Source of the DNA: JBBQXH01 sp963710975
GTDB taxonomy: Bacteria > Actinomycetota > Thermoleophilia > Gaiellales > Gaiellaceae
Direction: 5' to 3'
Length of the DNA stretch: 64,000 nt
Assembly: GCA_963710975.1 (NCBI GenBank)
Contig: CAVQCG010000001.1
Span: forward strand, 310,001-374,000
The notes below the pieces were generated by a model. The model was not told where the DNA came from, made no database searches, and saw only the letters and a program-made list of their open reading frames with translations. The position numbers and the translations under genes are program-made. This document shows, in pieces, positions 1 to 6,932 of this stretch. Within the stretch, counting starts at the first letter, position 1; each line of letters opens with the position of its first letter.

Positions 1-278
1 GCATAGGCGGTCAGGAGCACCCGCTTGGCATCCGGCGCGATCTCTCGCAGGCGAGCAAGCAGCTCGACCCCGCTCATCTCGGGCATCCTCTGGTCGGAGA
101 TCACGAGCGCAACTTCCTCGCCCCGGCCGAGGATCCGCTCCACGAGGCCGAGGGCGCCGGCTCCCGACTCGGCCCGAAGGACCCGGTAGGCGTCGGCGTA
201 GTGACGGAGGAGGTCGCGCTCGACCGAACGGGCCACGATCGGCTCGTCATCCACCGCGATCACCACCGCCCGAGCCAC
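1..278 (-). CDS. Response regulator receiver domain, partial (probably N-terminus of a receiver-thioredoxin reductase fusion)
   Basis: About 92 N-terminal residues are visible; the gene runs off the left edge. The start is one of two adjacent GTG codons (281 or 278). An AGGAGG lies at 284-289 on the minus strand, so 278 gives the better spacing. The receiver fold is clear: acidic pair D10-D11, phospho-acceptor D62 within SDQRMP, and the conserved Thr in VLLTAYA. The wording of this receiver (AVDDEP near the start, then SDQRMPEMSG and AKRVLLTAYA) resembles proteins that fuse a receiver to a thioredoxin-disulfide reductase/FAD domain. That fusion is inferred, because the second domain would lie outside the window. 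It could also be a stand-alone or HD-GYP-type regulator. Confidence 0.8.
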   Translation of the reverse strand, partial: MARAVVIAVDDEPIVARSVERDLLRHYADAYRVLRAESGAGALGLVERILGRGEEVALVISDQRMPEMSGVELLARLREIAPDAKRVLLTAY

Positions 279-457
279 CACGTCCTCCTATCCGAGCGCC
301 GCCCCGCCCGGCCGCGGGCGCGCACACTCAGCCTAGATCGAACCACCGCCCGCGCGTGGGCCTTGTGGGCGCCGAGGGAGTGATCAGCAGTTCTTGGCGT
401 GGCCTGCAGCCATGTGGCCCGGGTACCGACGCGGCCGGCTACGGCGGGGGGTACCGC

Positions 458-1270
458 TCACACAGCGACCGTCACGCGCAGGAACGTTGCGGGAATGGAG
501 GTGGCCTCCTTGCTCCCACTTGCGTTCTGGCCGTTGAAGAGGGCTTCCAGCTCGGCCTGCAGCTCGGCCTCGCGGCCGTTGGCGCCAGCGGCTGCGAAGG
601 CGTTCATGGTCGGCCCGTAGTACGTCCTGAACTCCGTCACGAACTCCGACGGCGCGCCCGGGAAGTTGAACCAATACGTGTCCCGCTCGCACGAGATCCG
701 CTCTTCCGGCACGCCCGCGCTCGCGAAGCGGTCGATCACGTTCTCCTCGATCCCCCACGTCATCGGGCTGACGAATCCTTCCGGAGGCGGCGGCGAGTAG
801 GCGGCGCTGATTCTCAGGATCTGGGCGACGAGCGTCGGGTCGTTGGGGATCCAGTTGCCCATGACGATCCGACCGCCGGGCCGCGTCACGCGGACCATCT
901 CCTTGGCCACGTCGAATGGCTTCGGAGCGAACATCGCTCCGAAGATGCTGACCACGAGGTCGAAGCTGTCGTCCTCGAGCTCGTTCAGATCGGACGCATC
1001 GCCTTCCTGGAACCTGCAGTTGGTGAGGCCGAGACTCTGCGCCCGTGCGTTGCCGGCCTCGACAAGGTTCCTGGCGATGTCGACACCCAGCACATTCGCC
1101 CCGAGCTTCGCCGCCGGCAGCGCCGTGGTCCCGTCGCCGCAGCCGAGGTCAAGAACGTCCAGCCCCGCTGCGATTCCCAGTCCGTCGACGAGCGTCTCGC
1201 CACTCTCTCTCATGCTCGCAGCGATGCGAGTGAAATCGCCCTTTTCCCAGAGTTCCTTGTTCGGATTCAT
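458..1270 (-). CDS. Class I SAM-dependent methyltransferase
   Basis: A 270-residue protein with the Rossmann motif I VLDLGCGDGT near residue 40, an acidic end of the second strand (VLGVDIA), and the post-motif FDLVVSIFGAMFAP followed by RVTRPGGRIVMGNW. This is the UbiE/Methyltransf_11-25 architecture. The start at 1270 is preferred over an upstream ATG at 1330 because GAGAGGAG sits about 10 bases before it. The upstream ATG would also place translation through the perfect hairpin at 1307-1342. The substrate cannot be told from sequence. No neighbour is co-oriented within 100 bases except the cold-shock gene beyond the hairpin and tRNA fragment, so it is probably monocistronic. Confidence 0.85.
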   Translation of the reverse strand: MNPNKELWEKGDFTRIAASMRESGETLVDGLGIAAGLDVLDLGCGDGTTALPAAKLGANVLGVDIARNLVEAGNARAQSLGLTNCRFQEGDASDLNELEDDSFDLVVSIFGAMFAPKPFDVAKEMVRVTRPGGRIVMGNWIPNDPTLVAQILRISAAYSPPPPEGFVSPMTWGIEENVIDRFASAGVPEERISCERDTYWFNFPGAPSEFVTEFRTYYGPTMNAFAAAGANGREAELQAELEALFNGQNASGSKEATSIPATFLRVTVAV

Positions 1271-1306
1271 CGGGCTTGGCTCCTCTCGTGCTGTCCTCGG
1301 CGACTC

Positions 1307-1342
1307 ATCGTTTCGGTTGCTGGGAAGCAACCGAAACGATGC
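1307..1342. promoter_or_regulatory. Perfect 16-bp inverted repeat (operator or hairpin) upstream of the methyltransferase
   Basis: Arms 1307-1322 and 1327-1342 are exact reverse complements separated by GGGA. The centre reads TTTCGGTTGCT-GGGA-AGCAACCGAAA. It lies 37 bases before the methyltransferase start codon and outside both flanking genes. There is no U-tract, and it is A/T-richer than its surroundings. An operator for a dimeric repressor or a 5'-UTR hairpin is more likely than a terminator. Confidence 0.6.
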
Positions 1343-1377
1343 CAGAGAACCTTAAGCGATCAGATCGCCCGGCCTGC

Positions 1378-1419
1378 CTTCTGAGCCGTTGGTCGCAGGT
1401 TCGAATCCTGCCAGGCGCA
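1378..1419 (+). pseudogene. tRNA-Arg(TCT) 3' half, isolated fragment
   Basis: The stretch has an anticodon loop CTTCTGA (anticodon TCT at 1380-1382), a variable loop, a perfect T arm (GCAGG-TTCGAAT-CCTGC), the acceptor 3' strand CAGGCGC and discriminator A. The 5' half is missing: no GCGCCTG partner or D arm precedes it, and the anticodon stem does not pair. A tRNA 3' half on its own is the usual footprint of integration into a tRNA gene, so this may be an old attachment site. Its last base directly precedes the stop codon of the convergent cold-shock gene. Confidence 0.65.
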
Positions 1420-1647
1420 TCAGCCGCTGGAGGAAGCGGTCGGCGCGAGTGAGTGAACGTTGATCGCCTCGGTACCCATTCCGCCCTCCCGCAGGTCGAA
1501 CTCGACACGCTGTCCCTTGCTCAACATTGCCGTCGAATCACCCACGACGTTCCTCTGGTGCACCCAGACGTCTTCCCCGATCGCATCGGGAGCAATGAAC
1601 CCATACCCGCTCGTCGTGTTGAACGACTTGACGATGCCGCTTGCCAT
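1420..1647 (-). CDS. cspA: Cold-shock domain protein (CspA family)
   Basis: A 75-residue single CSD protein that binds single-stranded RNA/DNA and acts as an RNA chaperone. It opens with MASGIVKSFNTTSGYGFI, which carries the RNP1-type GYGFI, followed by DVWVHQRNV as the RNP2 equivalent and the usual acidic/basic C-terminal strands. The RNP2 segment has Trp where Phe is usual (DVFVH). The start at 1647 is set by the conserved length and by an AAGGGAGG 11 bases upstream. The stop codon occupies 1420-1422, abutting the tRNA-Arg fragment that ends at 1419, so the two are tail to tail. Confidence 0.95.
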   Translation of the reverse strand: MASGIVKSFNTTSGYGFIAPDAIGEDVWVHQRNVVGDSTAMLSKGQRVEFDLREGGMGTEAINVHSLAPTASSSG

Positions 1648-1908
1648 CGAAATGCGCCTCCCTTCCCACTCTCGAGCGTCGACCTCGTCTGTGCCGGAAT
1701 CGCAGACAGAGGGTCGTACCGCTCCTAGTCTCACCTTAGCAGCGCGTCCCCCGCCATCCGCAGAGCCCTCGTCAGAGATCGCAACACATGTGACGTGCTA
1801 TCCTTCGGGGGTCAACGGGCCAAGGTTCTTTGGCCGCCAGCGCGCCCGAAGCGGCGCTCGTGACTGGACGACTGCTCTCGTTGAAGCACCCCACAGCGAG
1901 GAGTCCGC

Positions 1909-2163
1909 ATGTCCTGGAAAGGCCCGTTCGAGAACGAGATGAGAGCCCGGTCGGCCGGCTCGGCGCCAGGTTCCGTGTCGTTTCTCTGCGAGTGTCGGGA
2001 ACCTGCATGCCACGCGCACATCACGTTGAGCGCAGCGGCGCTCCGACAGGTTCGGGCTCGAGCCGACCAGATCGTCGTCGCGCCGAGCCACCAGGGGCCG
2101 CAAGACCAGCTTGTCGAGTCGCACTCGCACTACTCCGTCATCCGGACCGCAGTGCGGCCATGA
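1909..2163 (+). CDS. Small cysteine/histidine-containing actinobacterial protein
   Basis: An 84-residue protein whose middle reads FLCECREPACHAHITLSAAA, then QVRARADQIVVAPSHQ and a VVES-like end. This resembles a short family common in actinobacteria with a CxC...C plus His pattern and a conserved PGH-type segment. It suggests a small metal-binding or redox-sensitive fold of unknown function. Its stop TGA (2161-2163) overlaps the next start ATG (2160-2162), so the two genes are probably translationally coupled. The reading frame is well supported by this overlap and the family resemblance. Confidence 0.7.
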   Translation: MSWKGPFENEMRARSAGSAPGSVSFLCECREPACHAHITLSAAALRQVRARADQIVVAPSHQGPQDQLVESHSHYSVIRTAVRP

Positions 2164-2432
2164 GCGTTGGCACCGTACGGGCACCAATCCAGGAGCTCAC
2201 GATCCAGCAACTCGCCTGCCGCCAGCAATGCGCCCACGTCGCCATGCGCCGCCTGATGCAGGAGGAGCAAGCCCACGGGCACGTACGGATCGTCGGGGAC
2301 GTCGTCTTCTCGACGCAACTCCTGGAGGAGCGGTTCGGGCCGGCGCTTCGAGGGATGCAGCCCGGCGCCGAAGACTCGCGGTCCGCGCGGCTGGCTCCTC
2401 GAACCGCGCACGGCGGTGCTCACCTTGGCTAG
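2160..2432 (+). CDS. Hypothetical protein, coupled to the preceding small protein
   Basis: Ninety residues, starting at an ATG that overlaps the upstream stop (ATGA). No family is recognised. The N-terminal half (TIQQLACRQQCAHVAMRRLM) looks helical, and the tail is rich in Arg, Gly and Ala. The best evidence for it being a gene is the four-base overlap with 1909-2163. The GC-rich tail may be shorter or longer in the real protein. Confidence 0.5.
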   Translation: MSVGTVRAPIQELTIQQLACRQQCAHVAMRRLMQEEQAHGHVRIVGDVVFSTQLLEERFGPALRGMQPGAEDSRSARLAPRTAHGGAHLG

Positions 2433-2479
2433 CCTCCGAACGCAACGCACCTACATATTCCGACTGAACTGGAGTTGAC

Positions 2480-2899
2480 ATGACCGATCCCAGCACCGAG
2501 ATCACGCAACCAGGAGCCGACACGGCTGAGGGAACAACGAAGGTCACATATGAGAGCCTCTCCCAGTGGCACGGAACGATGCTGATCGATCGCGACGGGG
2601 AGAAGATCGGCAAGCTCGAGGACGTGTACGTCGACGTCGAGACCGACCAGCCGAAGTTCGGCACCGTCAAGGAAGGCCTCATCGGCCGCCACCTGACGTT
2701 CGTGCCGCTCGAGGGAATCAGCATCGGCCCCGACAACCTTCAGGTGCAGGTGCTGAAAGACCAGGTCAAGTCGGCCCCGAACATCGAACCCCACGGCGAC
2801 GAGCTCTCGCAAGAGGACGAGTCCGTCCTGTACCACCACTACCTGCTCAACTACACGCCGGCCGAGACCGAGAGCGGCCGCCGGCTCGCGCGGCGCTGA
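2480..2899 (+). CDS. PRC-barrel domain protein
   Basis: A 139-residue protein. After about 30 acidic/Thr-rich residues comes a PRC-barrel beta fold: GTMLIDRDGEKIGKLEDVYV, then PKFGTVKEGLIGRHLTFVPL. PRC barrels occur in photosynthetic reaction-centre H subunits and in many small stress proteins. In actinobacteria similar stand-alone copies sit near stress and envelope genes. It is soluble, with no signal peptide. It converges on the YvlD-like membrane gene, with a hairpin between them. Confidence 0.85.
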   Translation: MTDPSTEITQPGADTAEGTTKVTYESLSQWHGTMLIDRDGEKIGKLEDVYVDVETDQPKFGTVKEGLIGRHLTFVPLEGISIGPDNLQVQVLKDQVKSAPNIEPHGDELSQEDESVLYHHYLLNYTPAETESGRRLARR

Positions 2900-2911
2900 A
2901 CGGAAGGGAAC

Positions 2912-2933
2912 CCGGCGGCGCTTACCCCGCCGG
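2912..2933. terminator. Probable bidirectional terminator hairpin
   Basis: CCGGCGG (2912-2918) pairs with CCGCCGG (2927-2933) around an 8-base loop. It lies between two convergent genes ending at 2899 and 2963. On the plus strand it is followed by a T-richer stretch (TGTTCTTGTTC) but no strict T-tract. Confidence 0.5.
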
Positions 2934-2962
2934 CCTGATGTTCTTGTTCAGCTGAGAGAGAG

Positions 2963-3328
2963 CTAGTCGCTCTTCCTGCCGCGGTCGGTCAGGTCGAGAA
3001 CGCCTCGCAGGACCATGTTCACGGCCCAGATGATGATCGTGGCCGCGACCGCCGCTCCGAAGCTCGAGATCGAAAACCCTGCGACCAGCCAGCTCGTGAT
3101 GTAGAGCATGAGCAGGTTGATGAAGAAGAGCGCGATTCCGACCGTCAGGAAGATCAGCGGAAGCGAGAAGAGCTTGACGATTGGCTTGACGAGAGTGTTG
3201 ACGACTCCGAAGACTGCGCCCGCGATCAGGTAGACGCCGAATCGGTCGTCGACGTGGATGCCGCTGACGACGAGAGTGGCGACGAAGAACGCGACGACGT
3301 TGATCGCCCAGCTGAGAAGGAGCCTCAT
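2963..3328 (-). CDS. Phage-holin-IV-like / YvlD family membrane protein
   Basis: A protein of about 121 residues with four hydrophobic helices. The middle carries the family signature VFGVVNTLVKPIVKLFSLPL, followed by GIALFFINLLMLYITSWLVAGF. This is the DUF360/Mycobacterial 4TM holin superfamily. Despite the name, these are chromosomal envelope-stress proteins rather than lysis proteins. The start at the ATG 3328 begins just before the first helix. A longer ATG start at 3358 exists but adds only polar residues, and no clear Shine-Dalgarno decides between them. Confidence 0.85.
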   Translation of the reverse strand: MRLLLSWAINVVAFFVATLVVSGIHVDDRFGVYLIAGAVFGVVNTLVKPIVKLFSLPLIFLTVGIALFFINLLMLYITSWLVAGFSISSFGAAVAATIIIWAVNMVLRGVLDLTDRGRKSD

Positions 3329-3466
3329 CACCGACGTGACCCTAGCCGAGGCGTCCAACGACCTTCAGCGTTCCCCCTGACAGCCGATCCGTGTTTCCCC
3401 CGATTCGACACCACGTCCCGGCACGCACGCTGGAGGGACACCAGACGTATCCCAGGAGGTGCCAGC

Positions 3467-3945
3467 GTGCCCCAGTCCCCAGTCCGTGCCATCCTCATGC
3501 TTCTCGCGGTGGCCTCGGCCGTATCGATCGTCGCAGCATGCGGCGGTTCCGATTCGAGTTCCAGCGCCACGACTGCTGCAGAAAGAGAGCACAGGGTCTG
3601 CGAGCAGCGGTGGAAGCACCGTGACGGTCACGATGGGCTCGCCCGACGAGTACGCGATGGTCCCTGACCCGACAGCGGTGAGCGGCCGGCTCGGTGACGT
3701 TCCACGTCGTCAACGACGGTGAAGATGCCGCACGAGATGGTCATCATCAAGACCGACAAGGGCGCCGCGAATCTCGGCGATGCGAACGGCGAGGCGGAAG
3801 AGGTTGGCGCGGTCGACGAGATCCGCTCGAACCGGGTGCAAGCGGTGACCTCACAGTCGACCTGGCCGCAGGGAAGTACGCGCTCGTCTGCAACCTGCCC
3901 GGGCACTACGCCGCCGGCATGTACGCGGACTTCACCGTCAACTAG
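3467..3945 (+). pseudogene. Cupredoxin (plastocyanin-like) lipoprotein, frameshifted four times as read
   Basis: The start is GTG 3467 with AGGAGGT at 3454-3460. The frame begins with a lipoprotein signal ending in VAAC, then a Ser/Thr linker. The rest is spread over three frames: TVTVTMGSPDEYAMVPDPTA, TFHVVNDGE, MPHEMVIIKTDKGA and YALVCNLPGHYAAGMYADF. Joined, these form a blue-copper domain with the N-terminal His (PHEM) and the C-terminal Cys-His-Met ligands (CNLPGHYAAGM). Shifts fall near 3583, 3684, 3725 (each like one extra base) and 3819 (one missing base). Every fragment is well conserved, so sequence error is as likely as gene decay. It is predicted to be an exported, lipid-anchored electron carrier. 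Confidence 0.75.
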
Positions 3946-4001
3946 CGGCGCAGATCACGACGGATGCGGAGCGACCGGGAGACCGGCGCTCCGCAGGCCG
4001 A

Positions 4002-5081
4002 TCAGAGAGGCCGATCGGGCGTCTCGTTCGCGAGGCGCTCCCGCCGTGCGGCGAGGTACTCCCGCAGAATGACCTGCAGCGCTCCGGCGATCGGAATCGC
4101 GCCCAGGGCGCCGACGATACCGGCAAGCTCGGCGCCGATCAGCACCGCCGACAGGACGACCAGCGGGGAGAGCTGGACGGTCCGGCCGTAGATCAACGGT
4201 TGCAAGACGTGGTTCTCGAACTGCTGGTACACGAGGAAGAACACCCCGACGATGAGGCCGATCACCCACCCCTTGGTGATCGCGGCCACCGTGACGAGGA
4301 TGACCGCGGCAATCGTGGCGCCGGCCAGCGGCACGAGGTCGAAGATGCCCGCGACGAGTGCGAGCGGCACCGAGTACGGCACCCCTGTCGCGAGCAGGAT
4401 GATGAGCGCACCGATGAACGCGATCAGGCTGATGACCAGGTTTCCGGAGACGTAGCCGCCGATCGTCTTGTAGATCCCGTGGGCCATCCGCTCCCAGCGC
4501 CCACGCGCCCGCTCCGGCAGGAGCTCGACGGCCGACCGGTGCAGGCGAGGCCCGTCGATCAACATGAACAGGGTCAGGAACGAGATCGCCACGACGCCGA
4601 CCACCGCCGCGACGACGCTCTGCGCGATCGAGAGAGCCGGGGTCGTGAGGCCGAGCACGCCACCGACTCCGCGGCTGTTGAGCGCCTCGCGAACGCGTTC
4701 CACGATCTGGTAGTCGCGCTCGAGGAATCCGAGCGGTCCCTGACCGCGCGTGAGCTCCTGGACGAGCCCCGGCACGGCATCGACGAAATCCGAGATCTGG
4801 CTGATCAGCGGCGGCAGCACGAGGTAGAGGAGCAAGCCGATCACGACGAACGCGAGCAGGTAGACGAGAATTGCGGCGAAGACCCGCCGCACGCCTCTCC
4901 GAACGAAGAACTCGACACCGGGGTTCAAGGCCATCGCCAGGAAGAGGGCGATGAAGATCCAGGTGATGACGCGCGAGGCTGCGTAGATCAGGAAGACGAG
5001 GAGGGCGACCAGAAGTGCCAGCCCGAGCACGCTGAGCACCGTGCGCGAGCGCACACGAACGATCCGCTCGGGCGTCGCCAT
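4002..5081 (-). CDS. AI-2E family transporter (YdiK/YhhQ-type permease)
   Basis: A 359-residue integral membrane protein with about eight helices. The pattern is two N-terminal helices (VLSVLGLALLVALLVFLIYA, then WIFIALFLAMALNPGVEFFV), a cytoplasmic/helical middle with GLVQELTRGQGPL, and the conserved C-terminal block DLVPLAGATIAA, QQFENHVLQPLIYGRTVQLSPL and GIVGALGAIPIAGALQVILREY. Family members are linked to export of autoinducer-2-like compounds or to Na+/H+ exchange, so the substrate is open. It is transcribed alone on the minus strand and followed on that strand by the cupredoxin locus in opposite orientation. Confidence 0.9.
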   Translation of the reverse strand: MATPERIVRVRSRTVLSVLGLALLVALLVFLIYAASRVITWIFIALFLAMALNPGVEFFVRRGVRRVFAAILVYLLAFVVIGLLLYLVLPPLISQISDFVDAVPGLVQELTRGQGPLGFLERDYQIVERVREALNSRGVGGVLGLTTPALSIAQSVVAAVVGVVAISFLTLFMLIDGPRLHRSAVELLPERARGRWERMAHGIYKTIGGYVSGNLVISLIAFIGALIILLATGVPYSVPLALVAGIFDLVPLAGATIAAVILVTVAAITKGWVIGLIVGVFFLVYQQFENHVLQPLIYGRTVQLSPLVVLSAVLIGAELAGIVGALGAIPIAGALQVILREYLAARRERLANETPDRPL

Positions 5082-5134
5082 GAGAGCAGCATCGCGGACG
5101 CCCCGGACGGCGAAGGAACCGCTCGGAAGCCCGG

Positions 5135-5962
5135 CTATCCTCCGGCGGCGGCGATTCCGGTCACGGCGACGATGACCAGGACGATCCCGACGATCTGTCG
5201 CCGCAGCGGACGCTCACCCGAGAGCAGACCGGCAATGACAGCCACCGTTGCGAACTGGGCGGCGAGGACGCTCGCGACGGCGACCGGGCCGCGGTCTGCT
5301 GCCGCGACGAACAGGAGGTAGGCGCTCGAGTCACCAAGGCCCCACGCGGCAACGCGCCAGCGATCGCGAAGCCAGGTGGTCGTGACCCCGGCACGCAGCG
5401 CGAACGGGAACGTGACGAGGAGTGCCGTCGCCCGGATCAGCAGAAAGGCCCAATACACGCCGAGATCCTCCGCAACAGGCGCGCTGAGGACGAGGATCGT
5501 GCCCCAGACAAACGCCGCGGCGACAGCGGGAAGCACCGCGGCCTTCCCTCCTCCCCGGCCCATCGCCGCGAGCACCACCCCCGCGACCGCGAGCGGCAGG
5601 AAGATGGCGGCGGCGGCGGTGATGGCCTCGCCGGCGGCGACAACGATCACGGCCGCGACAGCGCCCTCGCACGCAATGATCGGCGTGACGACCGCGACCG
5701 ATCCGTCCCTGAAGGCGGAGAACCCGATGCGGTACCCCGCTGCGGAGAGCACCCCGACGAGCACGGCGAGCCCAACGCCGCGAGCCGTCCAGTCAGGCGT
5801 GTCGACGAAGAACGCCCCCGGGAGAATGAACAGGAACCCGATCAGGATCGAGCCGAAGAGCACGGCAAGCGGCCCCACAGTCCTGGTCGCCTGGGCGAGC
5901 CAGACGTCGGGTGCGCCCCAGCAGAACGCGGATGCGAGACCGAGAAGGACTGTGAGTGTCAC
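5135..5962 (-). CDS. EamA/DMT-superfamily permease (downstream copy)
   Basis: 275 residues with ten predicted helices in two EamA repeats. The first begins LTVLLGLASAFCWGAPDVWL and the second AAVLPAVAAAFVWGTILVLS, ending VASVLAAQFATVAVIAGLL and a short tail. The start is GTG 5962, which overlaps the stop of the upstream EamA gene by four bases (GTGA). Translation is therefore probably coupled, and the two permeases may act together or on related solutes. DMT family members export amino acids, nucleosides or other metabolites; the substrate here is unknown. Confidence 0.85.
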   Translation of the reverse strand: MTLTVLLGLASAFCWGAPDVWLAQATRTVGPLAVLFGSILIGFLFILPGAFFVDTPDWTARGVGLAVLVGVLSAAGYRIGFSAFRDGSVAVVTPIIACEGAVAAVIVVAAGEAITAAAAIFLPLAVAGVVLAAMGRGGGKAAVLPAVAAAFVWGTILVLSAPVAEDLGVYWAFLLIRATALLVTFPFALRAGVTTTWLRDRWRVAAWGLGDSSAYLLFVAAADRGPVAVASVLAAQFATVAVIAGLLSGERPLRRQIVGIVLVIVAVTGIAAAGG

Positions 5963-6868
5963 GCCGGAGGCACGGTATCCACGGGAGGCTCGGAGCCCGT
6001 GATCGCGCGCGGCCGTTGAAGACTCAGCGCGACCACGCTCGCGATGATGAGCGCTCCCCCCACGAGCTGGAGTGCGGTCAGCGACTCGCCGAGCACGGCA
6101 TAGGCGAGCAACACGCTGACGAGTGGCTCCGCAACCGAGAGGAGCCCTGCGGTGCCCGCCCCGACTCGCCTGACACCGCTGTAGAAGAGCCCGATCGGAA
6201 TCACCGCTCCGATCACGACCGACGCGAGCGCCCAGCACCAGGCCTCGCCGCTCAGGTCGAAATCGACCGGCCTGAACGGCATCGCAAGGGTCAACGCGAT
6301 GGCCGGGCTCGTGAACATCAGCCCGCCGAGGACGAGGGGCGTGATCGAGTGCGAGACCATGAGGTGGCGGCTCGAGAGGATCAGCGCCGCGACACACAGG
6401 CCGGCGGCCAGCCCGAGGACGATCCCAACCCAGGTTGCAGACTCGGGCGCCCCGATCGTGAGCGCGACCCCGGCGAGCGCGACGAGCAGGATGAGTCCGC
6501 GACGCACCCCCATCTCCTCCCGGAAGAGCAGCGCCGCGCCGACCACGGTGATGAGCGGGTATGCGAAATAGAGGAGCGTGACGAGAGCCACCGGGGCACG
6601 CGCGTACCCCTCGAAGAGCGCGAGGCCGACCCCCAGCTGGAAGACTCCGAGCGCAGTGCCCGCGAGCGCGACCCGCCTGCCCGGCCACGGGTTTCGGAGG
6701 AGGTATGCCAGCAACACGAGGACGGGGCCTGTTACCGCGAACCGCAGAAAGAGCAAGCGTGTAGGCGTCACCACCCGCGTCGTAGAAGAGCTTCGAGAAG
6801 ATGCCGAGCGTCCCGAAGCAGGAGGCCGAGACGAGCACGAGGGCGTAACCACGGAACTGCGGGTGCAC
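5959..6868 (-). CDS. EamA/DMT-superfamily permease (upstream copy), one frameshift
   Basis: Starts at GTG 6868 with helix 1 (YALVLVSASCFGTLGIFSKL) and continues after a shift near 6757 with LLFLRFAVTGPVLVLLAYLL to the C-terminus. At the shift, YDAGGDAYTL and LLFLRF join if one base (a C on the coding strand) is removed. About 300 residues with ten helices and both EamA repeats are then present. It heads a two-permease operon with 5135-5962. The intact remainder suggests the indel is a read error. Confidence 0.8.
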
Positions 6869-6932
6869 GCGGAGACTCTTTCAGAGCGCCCGCGGCTCCG
6901 ACCTTCGAACCCGCGTCGCCGGGGGGTCGAGG

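Noticed and set aside
384..440. Cupredoxin-like tail (PGHMAAGHAKNC on the minus strand) at the left end
   Set aside because: It recalls the end of the 3467-3945 cupredoxin, but nothing upstream in any frame resembles a copper domain, so it is too short to call.
2963..3328. Holin-like gene as a sign of a prophage
   Set aside because: YvlD/4TM holin-family proteins are ordinary chromosomal membrane proteins, and no phage genes surround it.
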